Notes: generated by a model not told the origin, from the letters alone. A stretch of DNA of 64,000 bases from a gamma proteobacterium HTCC2207 (GCA_000153445.1 CH672396.1:343668-407667), one strand, 5' to 3'; numbered from the stretch's first letter, positions 44,675 through 53,852 are shown. A program made the numbers and translations.

Positions 44675-44690
44675 TGGCACGACTATTGCA
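44675..44690 (+). promoter_or_regulatory. sigma-54 promoter of glnA
   Basis: TGGCAC-GACTA-TTGCA is an essentially perfect -24/-12 element, with GG and GC dinucleotides spaced correctly. It lies 104 bases before the glnA ATG and downstream of two NtrC boxes. Confidence 0.93.
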
Positions 44691-44794
44691 GTTTCTTAAT
44701 CCGTAAAAGTCTAAAAAGAATTGCTCAGGCAGTTTTGTAAGGCTTCAAATTAGAAAGCACAATTTAAAACGCACATTCCATATTGGAGGAATAC

Positions 44795-46201
44795 ATGTCT
44801 GAGAAGACTTTGAATCTTATTAAAGAAAGTGGCGCTCGTTGGGTCGACATGCGCTTTACTGATACCAAAGGTAAAGAGCAGCATGTTTCTATACCTACAG
44901 GTGAAGTCGGTGATGATTTTTTCGTTGAAGGAAAAATGTTTGACGGATCATCTATCGCTGGATGGAAGGGTATCAACGAATCAGACATGATTTTGATGCC
45001 AGACGACAGCACTGCTGTTCTCGATCCTTTCACTGATGAGCCTACTGTTATCATTCGCTGTGGCATTGTTGAGCCTTCAACTATGCAGGGCTACGAACGT
45101 GATCCACGCTCCATCGCTGAACGCGCTGAGCAATATCTTCAGTCTACTGGCCTTGGCGATACCGCATTCTTTGGACCAGAGCCTGAATTCTTCGTTTTTG
45201 ACGACATCAAATGGGGTGTCGACATGAGCGGCGCTTTCTACAAAATCAACTCCGATGAAGCCGCTTGGGCTTCAGGTAGCGATTTTACTGATGGCAACAT
45301 GGGTCACCGCCCTGGCGTTAAAGGTGGTTACTTCCCCGTACCACCAGTTGATAGCCTGCACGATCTGCGTGCTGCTATGTGTAATGCCATGGAGCAGATG
45401 GGACTTGATATCGAAGTGCATCACCACGAAGTAGGCACTGCTGGTCAGTGTGAGATTGGTGTTCGCTTTGACACATTGGTTGCGAAAGCTGACCAGGTTC
45501 AGATCCTCAAGTACTGTGTACACAACGTTGCGCACGCCTACGGCAAGACAGCAACCTTTATGCCTAAGCCAATCGTTGGCGACAACGGTTCTGGTATGCA
45601 CTGTCACATGTCTTTCGCTAAAGACGGCGTGAACCAGTTTGCTGGCGATGCCTATGCTGGACTGAGCGAAATGGCTCTGTACTACATCGGTGGCATCATC
45701 AAGCACGCCAAGTCACTCAACGCCTTTGCCAACGCTTCGACTAACTCTTACAAGCGTTTGATTCCAGGTTTTGAAGCACCGGTAATGCTGGCTTACTCAG
45801 CGCGTAACCGTTCTGCTGCGATCCGTATCCCATACGTTGCTAGCCCACGTGGCAAGCGTGTAGAAGTGCGCTTTGGTGATCCAACTGCTAACCCATACCT
45901 GATGTTTGCTTCTATGCTGATGGCTGGTCTGGACGGCATCAAGAACAAGATCCACCCTGGCGATGCAGCGGACAAAGATCTCTATGATCTGCCTGCTGAA
46001 GAAGCTGCAGCTATTCCTCAGGTTGCTGGCAGCCTGCGTGAAGCACTCGACGAGTTGAATGCTGACCGTGAGTACTTGACTGCTGGTGGTGTATTCACCG
46101 ACGACATGATCGATGCATACATTGAGCTGAAGATGGAAGAAGTCTACCGCGTTGAGCACACCACTCACCCGGTTGAGTTTGATATGTACTACAGCGTATA
46201 A
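44795..46201 (+). CDS. glnA: glutamine synthetase type I
   Basis: This 468-aa dodecameric enzyme makes glutamine from glutamate, ammonia and ATP. Present are [18 protein letters not shown], the metal/ATP segment [21 protein letters not shown], and the regulatory tyrosine in DLYDLPAEE, which falls at residue 397, the adenylylation site in E. coli. That makes GlnE (in this window) its expected modifier. GGAGGA at 44785-44790 gives strong initiation at ATG 44795. Codon choice is notably biased, as in a highly expressed gene. A terminator follows. Confidence 0.98.
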   Translation: MSEKTLNLIKESGARWVDMRFTDTKGKEQHVSIPTGEVGDDFFVEGKMFDGSSIAGWKGINESDMILMPDDSTAVLDPFTDEPTVIIRCGIVEPSTMQGYERDPRSIAERAEQYLQSTGLGDTAFFGPEPEFFVFDDIKWGVDMSGAFYKINSDEAAWASGSDFTDGNMGHRPGVKGGYFPVPPVDSLHDLRAAMCNAMEQMGLDIEVHHHEVGTAGQCEIGVRFDTLVAKADQVQILKYCVHNVAHAYGKTATFMPKPIVGDNGSGMHCHMSFAKDGVNQFAGDAYAGLSEMALYYIGGIIKHAKSLNAFANASTNSYKRLIPGFEAPVMLAYSARNRSAAIRIPYVASPRGKRVEVRFGDPTANPYLMFASMLMAGLDGIKNKIHPGDAADKDLYDLPAEEAAAIPQVAGSLREALDELNADREYLTAGGVFTDDMIDAYIELKMEEVYRVEHTTHPVEFDMYYSV

Positions 46202-46270
46202 ATAGCTGGTTACGTTTTTGCTCTGCTAGCTAGTAGCAGCGAGTAAGAGCTGAAACATAGCAACACCTGA

Positions 46271-46304
46271 AAAGCCCGTCATTGTTTCAATGGCGGGCTT
46301 TTTC
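46271..46304 (+). terminator. intrinsic terminator after glnA
   Basis: AAAGCCCGTCATTG (46271-46284) pairs with CAATGGCGGGCTTT (46288-46301) with one G-T pair and a three-base loop, followed by T residues to 46304. Confidence 0.92.
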
Positions 46305-46391
46305 TTTGTTCAAAATAGGTCTAGTCTTTAAATAGCGCAATCTGGACTCTGTACCAGTCCCGCTTTATTAACAGACTGACAGGCCAGATCA

Positions 46392-46979
46392 ATGAAGTCC
46401 TCTCTATCCCTTCTATGCCCTTTATCTCTTTCCTCCTTTTGCGCAGCAATTGTCGTCACTCTTGCGATCTCTTCGGTAGTCGCACCAACGGTAGCCGCCG
46501 CTGTGTATAAGACCATCGATAAGCAGGGCAATATCATCTACACGGATACGCCACCTGCTGAAACTGCTGCAAGTGAAGTGATCTTACCTCCGATCAATCC
46601 GATCTCTAGCCCAGCAGATCCCGCCCCTGCTGCTGCGAGGTCCCCGGTATCATCAGACGCCGATCCAGTTACGACCTTCACTGGCTACTCATTTATAGCC
46701 TTGGCCTCGCCCTTGGATGGGACGTTGGTGCACTTCGATGAGCCAAATCTCTTAGCTCAGCTAGCACTAACCCCCGGGCTAGAAGCTGATCACTTAGTGC
46801 AGTTTTACGTCGATGGCTCAGCCTACGGCAGCGCCATTCCATCACTGTCTCTCTCTATTACCGGGTTGGAGCGGGGATCACATCGTATTTCCGCTCGTGT
46901 ACTCTCTTCTCGCGGGGCTATATTGGCCGTCGCAACGCCCGTCACCGTGCAAGTGCAGCGTCATTTTAAGCGCAATTAA
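46392..46979 (+). CDS. exported DUF4124-domain protein
   Basis: This 195-aa protein has a long signal peptide ending near VAA-AVYK, a DUF4124 domain (about 35-70, AAVYKTIDKQGNIIYTDTPP), a Pro/Ala-rich linker, and a C-terminal beta-rich domain (about 105-190) with LVQFYVDGSAYG and GSHRISARVL, similar to an Ig-like fold. The function is unknown. A DUF4124 gene between glnA and ntrB is a recurring arrangement in Pseudomonas-type genomes, so a link to nitrogen control is possible but untested. Confidence 0.82.
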   Translation: MKSSLSLLCPLSLSSFCAAIVVTLAISSVVAPTVAAAVYKTIDKQGNIIYTDTPPAETAASEVILPPINPISSPADPAPAAARSPVSSDADPVTTFTGYSFIALASPLDGTLVHFDEPNLLAQLALTPGLEADHLVQFYVDGSAYGSAIPSLSLSITGLERGSHRISARVLSSRGAILAVATPVTVQVQRHFKRN

Positions 46980-46986
46980 GCTCCTC

Positions 46987-47003
46987 CGCACCAAAACGGT
47001 GCG
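46987..47003. promoter_or_regulatory. NtrC-type box upstream of ntrB
   Basis: CGCACC-AAAAC-GGTGCG matches the NtrC consensus at 10 of 12 fixed bases; only the outermost pair differs, and symmetrically. It is about 100 bp upstream of a sigma-54-like promoter. Confidence 0.7.
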
Positions 47004-47093
47004 TTAGTCTTTAGGCTCGGCTATACTGGTTCGGCCCATCGTCCCAAGCCCCCGTGTATTGGTTGCTTTCCGAGGGCTATCTCGACGGGCTTT

Positions 47094-47108
47094 TGGCGTG
47101 CTTATTGC
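47094..47108 (+). promoter_or_regulatory. probable sigma-54 promoter of ntrBC
   Basis: TGGCGTGCTTATTGC has GG at -24 and GC at -12 with the correct spacing and the flanking T residues, weaker than the glnA element at position 5. It lies 120 bases before the ntrB ATG and downstream of an NtrC box. Confidence 0.7.
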
Positions 47109-47228
47109 AAGACAAACCCTAAAGGCTCGAAAAGCAAAAGAAACGTAAAGGCTGATTAGTCTCCCAAGCATTCATTAATGCCTGCTGCGAAAACCCGTAT
47201 TAACTGATATTCGATTGACTAGGAACCT

Positions 47229-48305
47229 ATGACATCAGACCAGCTACATAGATTGCTACTGGATAACCTCAACACTGCGGTGTTGTTGGTTGATCAGAGT
47301 CTGCTGATTGATTACATCAATCCTGCCGCGGAAGCATTGCTTCAAGCGGGCAGCGCGCGCCTGCGTGGTGCCGAGGCAAGCGAACTCTTTGATGATGATG
47401 AGACTGCAAGGCAGACTTTGCGTGAAGCGCTTGAATTTGGTCGTGCACTGACCCTTCGTCATGAATTTCTTAGTGGTCTCGGCGTCGAGTCCTCTCAGGT
47501 GGATTACACCGTGACACCCATAAGTATTGGTTCTGATCAATGGGTGTTGATGGAAATGCAGCCGGTGGATCGTATTTTGAGGATTAACCGTGAGGAGGCG
47601 TTGCTCTCGGTTCACGATACGTCAAGAAGCCTAATTCGCGGTTTGGCACACGAGATTAAAAACCCCCTAGGTGGTATTCGCGGTGCGGCGCAATTGCTGG
47701 CCCAGGAAATCTCTAGTAGTGAGATCGATAGCGAGACCTCTGAGCTCTGCCAGATTATTACCACCGAAACCGATCGTCTTAGAAACCTTGTCGATCGGCT
47801 GTTGGGCCCGAGTCAGCTGCCTAAATTTGCTTCGATCAATATTCATGAGGTCGCCGAGCATGTCGCCACATTGATCGAAGTGGAGGTGCAGGGAGGACTG
47901 ATTGTCGCGCGGGACTATGATCCGAGTATCCCAGATCTGTCAGGTGACCGTGAACAGCTAATTCAGGCCGTGTTGAATGTAGCGCGCAATGCTATGCAGG
48001 CAATGCTTGAGTCGGATCTGCCCCAGCGACGATTAACATTAAAAACGCGTATCCAACGCAACTTCACTATTGCCGGCCAACATCACAAGGTGTTGTGTCG
48101 CCTAGATATTATGGATACCGGGCCAGGTATTTCTGAAGATATTAAAGAGCGAATTTTCTTTCCCATGATCAGTGGTCGCAGCGAGGGCACTGGATTGGGT
48201 TTAACCATTGCACAGTCTGCGATCAATGTTCACCAGGGCATTATTGAATGCGAATCAGAGCCAGGCATTACCCGGTTCTCGATCTATTTACCGATAAAGG
48301 TTTAG
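47229..48305 (+). CDS. glnL: nitrogen regulation sensor kinase NtrB
   Basis: This 358-aa soluble histidine kinase/phosphatase controls NtrC and is itself governed by PII. An N-terminal PAS domain (about 7-115, LLVDQSLLIDYINPAAEALL) is followed by the H-box LAHEIKNPLGG with His141, the N-box NVARNAMQA and the G-boxes DTGPGIS and GTGLGLTIAQS. No membrane segment is present. The ntrC ATG follows after one base. AGGAA precedes the ATG. Confidence 0.96.
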   Translation: MTSDQLHRLLLDNLNTAVLLVDQSLLIDYINPAAEALLQAGSARLRGAEASELFDDDETARQTLREALEFGRALTLRHEFLSGLGVESSQVDYTVTPISIGSDQWVLMEMQPVDRILRINREEALLSVHDTSRSLIRGLAHEIKNPLGGIRGAAQLLAQEISSSEIDSETSELCQIITTETDRLRNLVDRLLGPSQLPKFASINIHEVAEHVATLIEVEVQGGLIVARDYDPSIPDLSGDREQLIQAVLNVARNAMQAMLESDLPQRRLTLKTRIQRNFTIAGQHHKVLCRLDIMDTGPGISEDIKERIFFPMISGRSEGTGLGLTIAQSAINVHQGIIECESEPGITRFSIYLPIKV

Positions 48306-48306
48306 C

Positions 48307-49725
48307 ATGAAAAGCACATCAGAAATTTGGATAGCCGAAGACGACCGCTCACTGCGCTGGGTAATGGAGAAAGCAATTTCTCGCGAAGGCATTGAAGTGC
48401 GCAGCTTTGAAAATGGCGATGACCTGTTGGTTGCTCTGCAGTCATCACTACCAGAAATTATTATTTCCGATATTCGTATGCCCGGAATCGACGGCCTTGA
48501 ACTACTAAAGAAGATCCATTCCACGCGACCTGATATCCCGGTGATTATTACCACTGCTCATTCAGATCTCGACAGTGCCGTGGCCGCCTATCAGGGCGGT
48601 GCCTTTGAATATTTGCCAAAACCTTTTGATCTCGATGAGTTGGTCGATGTAGCCCGTCGGGGTGTGACTTTTGCCCGTGAGCAAAACCCCCAAGACTTAC
48701 CTCTAGAATCACCACCGTCTCAGGAAATTATTGGTGAAGCACCGGCCATGCAAGAAGTGTTCCGCGCCATTGGTCGTCTTTCTAACTCCAATATCACCGT
48801 TTTGATTAATGGCGAATCGGGGACTGGTAAGGAGCTTGTGGCCCATGCGTTGCATAAACATAGCCCCCGACGGAACTCGAAATTTATCGCTTTGAATATG
48901 GCCGCTATTCCCAATGATCTGATTGAATCAGAGCTTTTTGGCCATGAAAAAGGCGCCTTTACCGGTGCGGCTCAACGTCGTGAAGGACGCTTTGAGCAGG
49001 CCAATGGTGGCACATTATTTCTCGATGAAATTGGCGATATGCCACCAGAGGCACAGACTCGCCTGTTACGCGTTTTAGCCGACGGTGAATTCTATAGAGT
49101 CGGCGGCCACACCTCTATTAAAGTAGATGTGCGAATTATTGCTGCAACCCATCAAAATCTAGAAGCGCTGGTGGAGAGCAATCGCTTTCGCGAAGATCTC
49201 TATCATCGTATAAATGTGATTCGCGTGCATCTGCCTAAACTCTCGGATCGTCGCGAAGATATCCCCCAGTTAATGATGCACTTTTTCCATCGCGCCGCCA
49301 AAGAGCTAGAGATGGAGCCCAAACTGCTGTCTCAGGAAGCGGAAGATTTTTTCTGCGCTATGGACTGGCCCGGCAATGTTCGCCAGCTAGAGAATATTTG
49401 CCGCTGGCTAACCGTGATGGCGGCGGGGCGCGAGGTATTGCTGACGGATTTGCCCCCAGAACTTAAGGCGGAAGAAGCTGGTAGCGAGCTGCGTGTGCAG
49501 GGTGACTGGCAGCAGATGTTGCGACGCTGGAGTGAGCGTGAGCTCAAGTCTGGGCGTCGAGATATTCTGTCTGAGGCAGTGCCAGATTTTGAGCGTACCA
49601 TGATTGAAACCGCCCTGGCTTATACCAGTGGCCGTAAAAAGGATGCCGCTGAATTGTTGGGTTGGGGGCGCAATACATTGACCCGCAAATTGCAGGAATA
49701 TCAGATGGAAAATCAGGCGCTGTAG
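48307..49725 (+). CDS. glnG: nitrogen regulation response regulator NtrC
   Basis: This 472-aa enhancer-binding protein has a receiver domain (about 5-120) with Asp55 phospho-acceptor in ISDIRMPG, an AAA+ domain with Walker A GESGTGKE near residue 169 and the sigma-54-contacting GAFTGA loop near 216, and a C-terminal Fis-type HTH ([21 protein letters not shown]). It is expected to activate the glnA and ntrBC promoters seen in this window. A bidirectional terminator separates it from secB. Confidence 0.97.
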   Translation: MKSTSEIWIAEDDRSLRWVMEKAISREGIEVRSFENGDDLLVALQSSLPEIIISDIRMPGIDGLELLKKIHSTRPDIPVIITTAHSDLDSAVAAYQGGAFEYLPKPFDLDELVDVARRGVTFAREQNPQDLPLESPPSQEIIGEAPAMQEVFRAIGRLSNSNITVLINGESGTGKELVAHALHKHSPRRNSKFIALNMAAIPNDLIESELFGHEKGAFTGAAQRREGRFEQANGGTLFLDEIGDMPPEAQTRLLRVLADGEFYRVGGHTSIKVDVRIIAATHQNLEALVESNRFREDLYHRINVIRVHLPKLSDRREDIPQLMMHFFHRAAKELEMEPKLLSQEAEDFFCAMDWPGNVRQLENICRWLTVMAAGREVLLTDLPPELKAEEAGSELRVQGDWQQMLRRWSERELKSGRRDILSEAVPDFERTMIETALAYTSGRKKDAAELLGWGRNTLTRKLQEYQMENQAL

Positions 49726-49760
49726 TGTATTAAAATCCGGATGCAAAAAACCAGGCCATA

Positions 49761-49793
49761 AAAAACCCCGCTCTTAAACAAGGCGGGGTTTTT
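49761..49793. terminator. bidirectional terminator between ntrC and secB
   Basis: AAAAACCCCGC (49761-49771) pairs perfectly with GCGGGGTTTTT (49783-49793), giving an A/T-flanked stem for both convergent transcripts. Confidence 0.92.
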
Positions 49794-49816
49794 GCTGTTC
49801 AGCGATTATCGACTGA

Positions 49817-50332
49817 TCAGTGAGTGCTGCTCTCTGGTGCCTCAGCGGCGGCTTCTTGCTGTGCGGCTGCCTGCTGAACTGCAGAGGCGAATAGCGCTTC
49901 AAAATTAATCGGTGGAATCATCAGCGGAGGAAACGAACCCTTGGTCAATGTGCTGTCGATTGTCTCACGAGCATAGGGTAGCAGCATGCTTGGGCAGGTC
50001 ACATTGAGCACTTGGGCCAGCTGGCCACCTTCCAAACCGTCGATTGTAAAAAGACCTGCTTGGTCTACTTCAATCAGATAAATTGTTTCTTCTTCATCTT
50101 TGACCGTCACTGTAATACGCAGAGCAACCTCATAAACGCCGTCTGCAACCTTATTGGTCTTGGTACTCAGATCCTGGTTTACCTTTGGCGTCCACTGCTT
50201 CTGGAAAGCGGCTGCGCCCTGGGGAGTCTCAAATGAGAGGTCTTTTACGTAGATACGCTGCACGGCAAACTTAGGAGCTGGTGCGTTTTCTTCGCTGGCT
50301 GCTTCTGGGGCAGTAGTCGTTTCGTCAGTCAT
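49817..50332 (-). CDS. secB: protein-export chaperone SecB
   Basis: This 171-aa tetrameric chaperone keeps preproteins unfolded and hands them to SecA. The family pattern is clear: FAVQRIYVKDLSFETPQ at the start, YLIEVDQAGLFTIDGL in the middle and the LNVTCPSMLLPYARETID segment, followed by LTKGSFPPLMIPPINFEALF. The acidic N-terminus and Ala/Gln-rich tail are normal. It lies upstream of grxC on the same strand, which matches the Pseudomonas-type order secB-grx-rhodanese read from the other end. Confidence 0.97.
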   Translation of the reverse strand: MTDETTTAPEAASEENAPAPKFAVQRIYVKDLSFETPQGAAAFQKQWTPKVNQDLSTKTNKVADGVYEVALRITVTVKDEEETIYLIEVDQAGLFTIDGLEGGQLAQVLNVTCPSMLLPYARETIDSTLTKGSFPPLMIPPINFEALFASAVQQAAAQQEAAAEAPESSTH

Positions 50333-50373
50333 GGTTGAACCCTTTAATCAAATTATTATGTGTTGTTACGGAC

Positions 50374-50658
50374 TTATATGGAGACTGTTTCGCCGCTTTC
50401 AACCCCAGCCTTGAGGGTCGCGTTAAAAGTGCCCTGACGCTCTAAGTCTCTGAGCTCGTCAAAGCCACCAATATGCTGATTGCCAAACCAAATCTGTGGC
50501 ACTGTATTGCGTCCACTCTTGGTGATCAGCTTGCCGCGTAGTTCAGGATTATTGTCGACCGATATATCTTGGTAATCTATTTCTTTGGCAGTGAGCAACC
50601 GCCGCGCGGCAGTGCAAAAAGGGCAAAAGCGTGTGCCATATAGTACAACGTGAGACAT
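50374..50658 (-). CDS. grxC: glutaredoxin 3
   Basis: This 94-aa dithiol glutaredoxin has the active site CPFC (Cys12, Cys15), the cis-Pro segment RNTVPQIWFG and the glutathione-binding HIGGFDEL. The canonical GrxC site is CPYC, so Tyr is replaced by Phe here, a small change at a tolerant position. It lies just downstream of the rhodanese-like gene on the same strand. Confidence 0.95.
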   Translation of the reverse strand: MSHVVLYGTRFCPFCTAARRLLTAKEIDYQDISVDNNPELRGKLITKSGRNTVPQIWFGNQHIGGFDELRDLERQGTFNATLKAGVESGETVSI

Positions 50659-50712
50659 GTAAGTTCCTTGAGTAGCGCCATCGAATGGCGGCGAGATAGA
50701 CCAGGCGTCGAA

Positions 50713-51126
50713 TTACTTACCTGATACCAGTGGAAGGCTTGCGCCCTGCCACTCACTGATGCCGCCGCTAAGGCGTCGAGCATCGTAATTATCTTTAGTG
50801 AGAAGTTTGCCAGCGCCGCCTGAGTGCTGACCAATTTTATCGACCACAACAATCGTTTTGCCGCGAGATTTTTCCAGCTCACCAATACGGCTGGCGAGTT
50901 TGGTGTGGGGAATATTGCGCGAGCCGTGGATATGGCCACTTTCAAACTCAGAAGTGGTGCGCACATCGACCACTACCGCTTGATCGCTATTCATTAAGCG
51001 AACCAATTCAGCTGTGCCCAGGGTCTTACCGCTTTTGCGCTGCTCGGTGAACAAAAAGAAACCGATTAATGCGAATAACAATGAAATTAGTAGCCACTGT
51101 TCACTGACAAATATAAAAATATTCAC
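50713..51126 (-). CDS. membrane-anchored rhodanese-like protein without catalytic Cys (YibN-type)
   Basis: This 137-aa protein has one N-terminal helix (about 8-27), a charged linker and a rhodanese domain (about 38-135, AVVVDVRTTSEFESGHIHGSR). The active-site loop reads VVVDKIGQHS: the position normally occupied by Cys is Asp96 (GAT), so sulfur transfer is not expected. YibN-family proteins lie beside grxC and secB in related genomes and are proposed to aid membrane protein insertion. The Cys loss fits a structural role. Confidence 0.88.
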   Translation of the reverse strand: MNIFIFVSEQWLLISLLFALIGFFLFTEQRKSGKTLGTAELVRLMNSDQAVVVDVRTTSEFESGHIHGSRNIPHTKLASRIGELEKSRGKTIVVVDKIGQHSGGAGKLLTKDNYDARRLSGGISEWQGASLPLVSGK

Positions 51127-51297
51127 GTCGTATTTTCCGTTGGTAAAATTATTTTTTAGGCGACTCGATGTAACTGGTCGAAGTCTTGAGTGTTCTGTTC
51201 AAACGCCTCTGCGGCGCGCAGTATACACAGGAATTTCAGCTTGAGCTAACACTGCAGCCCAGTGGTTAATTTGGCTTATAAATCGAAAGCAACCCTG

Positions 51298-52119
51298 TCA
51301 CTGCCAGCGGTTCCAGATTGGCGTGCAGTCTTCCGGCAGTGGCGCCACATGACCCAGTGAGGCCCAGGGTTGGTTGAGACTATGAAAGTCCGATCCGCAG
51401 GAAGCTTCCAGTCCGCTGTCGCGGCAAAGTCGGGCCATATCACGAGTCACAGAAGGCACCTGACTGCCGGAAATAACTTCCATCGCCTCCCCCCCTGCAG
51501 CCTTAAAAGCGGTGATCAATTCAATTAATTTAGAGCGGGTCAATTTGTACTTGGTTGGGTGGGCCAGCACTGCTACCCCGCCGGCGTCGCGAATCCAATC
51601 AATCACCGTCTTGAGGTCCGCCCACTGATCTTTAACGTCACCGACTTTTCCTGCGCCCAGATAGCGTTTAAACGCCTGTTGGATATTGCTCACTGCGCCA
51701 ATGGCCACCAGATGTTGGGCAAAGTGTGGTCGTCCTACTTGTGGGCCATTGGAAAATGACTTTGCCCCCTCTAAGCAGTCGGCGAATCCGAGACGGGAAA
51801 GTCTCTCGGCAATTATTTCTCCCCGGCCCTCGCGAGCCTTCGACTGCTTTGTCACCGCCTCGACAATCGAGTTGCTGTGGAGTTCTACATTGAGGCCAAC
51901 TATATGTACCCCACGACGATTCCACTGGCTGGATAGTTCAATGCCGGGAATAATCCGCAGCCCGGGCTCGATATCTCCCAATGTGCTATAGGCCGCCAGA
52001 GTGTCGTGGTCGGTAATCGAGAGCATATCAATCTCCCGCTCGCGGGCGAGATTAATTAGCGCAGCTGGATCAAGCGTGCCGTCGGATGCGGTGGTATGGC
52101 AGTGGAAATCAATATTCAT
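51298..52119 (-). CDS. PHP-domain 5'-3' exonuclease RNase AM (YciV)
   Basis: This 273-aa metal-dependent enzyme has the PHP motifs FHCHTTASDGTL and SITDHDTL, and later VAVLAHPTKY and CGSDFHS, which bind three metal ions. Layout and length match YciV/RNase AM, which removes 3',5'-bisphosphate nucleotides and matures rRNA 5' ends; some orthologues sit near trpE and are called TrpH. The start is divergent from sprT, 63 bases away. Confidence 0.9.
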   Translation of the reverse strand: MNIDFHCHTTASDGTLDPAALINLAREREIDMLSITDHDTLAAYSTLGDIEPGLRIIPGIELSSQWNRRGVHIVGLNVELHSNSIVEAVTKQSKAREGRGEIIAERLSRLGFADCLEGAKSFSNGPQVGRPHFAQHLVAIGAVSNIQQAFKRYLGAGKVGDVKDQWADLKTVIDWIRDAGGVAVLAHPTKYKLTRSKLIELITAFKAAGGEAMEVISGSQVPSVTRDMARLCRDSGLEASCGSDFHSLNQPWASLGHVAPLPEDCTPIWNRWQ

Positions 52120-52182
52120 TTATACGCTGTGCTTAAAAATTTTGCGTATTGTAACAGGCTCGCTCCACGTATACTGAGCCTC

Positions 52183-52710
52183 ATGATCGAACCAATCTCC
52201 GAATTTCAAATGCGCCAAGTTGAGGCGGCAACTTGGCGCTGTATTGAAAAAGCATCGCAGCTCTATGGACGCTGTTTCGATACTATCACCGTGGATTTTG
52301 ACCTCAAAGGTAAGTGCGCAGGGATGTATCAGGTAAAGGGTCGCAGTCGACGTATTCGCTACAACCCCTGGCTGTTTGCAAAATATTTCGAAGATAGCCT
52401 CAATGATACGGTAATCCATGAGGTTGCCCATTATGTGGTCGATTGTCTCTACGGGCTGCGGCGGGTCAAACCCCACGGTGTTGAATGGAAGCGCGTGATG
52501 GTCGATCTGGGTGCCGAGCCCAAGGCGACCGGTAGTTATGATCTAACGGGCATTCCCGTGAGGCAGTACGCTAAATTCGCTTATAAATGCGGCTGCAGAA
52601 CTCATCAGTTAACCAGTCTGCGGCATAAAAAAATCCTTAAACGCCGAGCCCAGTATCGCTGCCAATTCTGTCATGGTTTCCTCGTCGCCGATATTGCAGC
52701 CAGCGCATGA
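52183..52710 (+). CDS. sprT: SprT-family zinc metallopeptidase
   Basis: This 175-aa protein has the zincin motif HEVAH at residues 79-83 with a further zinc ligand in PHGVEWK. A C-terminal zinc ribbon is formed by KCGC and RCQFC. E. coli SprT is 165 aa; the family is related to the DNA-protein crosslink protease SPRTN, so repair is possible but unproven here. ATG 52183 excludes an N-terminal extension that would run into the divergent gene. The start of the next gene overlaps its stop as ATGA. Confidence 0.9.
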   Translation: MIEPISEFQMRQVEAATWRCIEKASQLYGRCFDTITVDFDLKGKCAGMYQVKGRSRRIRYNPWLFAKYFEDSLNDTVIHEVAHYVVDCLYGLRRVKPHGVEWKRVMVDLGAEPKATGSYDLTGIPVRQYAKFAYKCGCRTHQLTSLRHKKILKRRAQYRCQFCHGFLVADIAASA

Positions 52711-52955
52711 GCGAGTGGTTTGTCTATCTTATTCGGGCCACCGATCAGTCGATTTATACGGGGATTACCACTGATGTCGAGCGACGCTTTAATGAACATC
52801 TAAATGGCCGTGCTGGCGCCAAATACTTTCGTGGTCGCCGTCCAGAAGACGTGGTGTTTGTTGAGGGTGGTCACGACCGCAGCAGCGCCAGTATTCGCGA
52901 GGCGCAAATCAAAAAGCTTTCCCGTAAGCATAAGCTTGATTTGATCAACGCTTAG
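52707..52955 (+). CDS. GIY-YIG domain protein, YhbQ/UPF0213 type
   Basis: This 82-aa single-domain nuclease-fold protein begins WFVYLIRATDQSIYTGITTD (VYL/YTG form of GIY-YIG), followed by RRFNEHLNG and the Arg/Glu positions of the active site (SSASIREAQIKKLSRKHK). Stand-alone family members such as YhbQ cut branched or damaged DNA in vitro; the cellular role is unclear. Its ATG overlaps the sprT stop by four bases (ATGA), which implies translational coupling. Confidence 0.92.
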   Translation: MSEWFVYLIRATDQSIYTGITTDVERRFNEHLNGRAGAKYFRGRRPEDVVFVEGGHDRSSASIREAQIKKLSRKHKLDLINA

Positions 52956-52976
52956 AGTTTATCTTCTCTTTAATTG

Positions 52977-53117
52977 GTCTATACAGATAATTTTATCTTT
53001 TTAGAATAAATTATTGTGGTTATGTTCCCTTCAATACCCTATATTGCTCGACAAATAGTCAAACGTTACATGAAAATATTCAAATTTTAATTGTCTATAC
53101 AATTAATGCGTATATAC
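52977..53117. promoter_or_regulatory. HutC/GntR-type operator set upstream of the regulator
   Basis: GTCTATAC occurs at 52977-52984 and 53093-53100, and the fully symmetric GTATATAC at 53110-53117. The middle one is inside TAATTGT-CTAT-ACAATTA (53088-53105), a palindrome with 7-bp perfect arms. These resemble HutC sites (TGTATATACA), so autoregulation is likely. Confidence 0.7.
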
Positions 53118-53135
53118 ATATTTAGGCGATATTTT

Positions 53136-53852
53136 ATGAGTCAAACTAGCGACGTACTCCCTCGATATGCGCAAATCAAAAGCCATATTAAAACGCAGCT
53201 GGAATCTGGCCTGTGGCGGATCGGTGACCGTATTCCTTCAGAAACTCATTTATCGGAGGAATTTTCAGTCAGCCGTATGACCGCGCGCAGAGCTGTCCAG
53301 GAGTTGGCAGATGAAGGCCTACTGGCGCGTTCAGTGGGAGCTGGGACCTTTGTGATACAGCCGCCATCGCCCATTTCATCTGTGGAATTACCGGACTTCA
53401 ATCAGCAGTTTAGTTTTAGCAACTCAGAGTACAGTAATCGTATTGTCACTCTGGAGACGATGCCAGCAGGACGAGATATTGCCGCACTGCTGGGGTTGGC
53501 CGAGGGCGAGCTGATCTATCACTCGGTGATTGTGCACTCAATCGCCTCAGTTCCGGCGCAGTGGGAAGAGAGCTTTGTCAGCCCCGAGCTGGTGCCAGTT
53601 TATCTCAAGCAAAACTATCAGAAGGTCAGTCCCCAAGCGTATATCAACTGGGTAATTGCACCCAGCCGAGTTGAGCATCAACTGCAGGCAATAATCGCCG
53701 ATGTCATGATTGCCGGTGCCTTGGGACTGTCCACACTCAGTCCCTGTATTAAAATAAGCCGTCGCAGCTGGCATCAAGATCGCGTGATCAGTGTCAGTCG
53801 CTGCATTGCCTCTGGGGCCAGCTGTCGAATTGGTAATGAGCTGTTACTATAA
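53136..53852 (+). CDS. hutC: GntR-family regulator of the HutC type
   Basis: This 238-aa repressor has an N-terminal winged helix (about 8-75; RYAQIKSHIKTQLESG, SRMTARRAVQELADEGLL) and a C-terminal UTRA ligand-binding domain (about 95-235). SPQAYINWVIAP, YHSVIVHS and ISRRSWHQDR segments resemble HutC, the urocanate-responsive repressor of histidine use. No hut catabolic gene is in the window, so the ligand call is tentative. ATG 53136 leaves the operators upstream of the start; an upstream TTG would place them inside the gene. Confidence 0.82.
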   Translation: MSQTSDVLPRYAQIKSHIKTQLESGLWRIGDRIPSETHLSEEFSVSRMTARRAVQELADEGLLARSVGAGTFVIQPPSPISSVELPDFNQQFSFSNSEYSNRIVTLETMPAGRDIAALLGLAEGELIYHSVIVHSIASVPAQWEESFVSPELVPVYLKQNYQKVSPQAYINWVIAPSRVEHQLQAIIADVMIAGALGLSTLSPCIKISRRSWHQDRVISVSRCIASGASCRIGNELLL

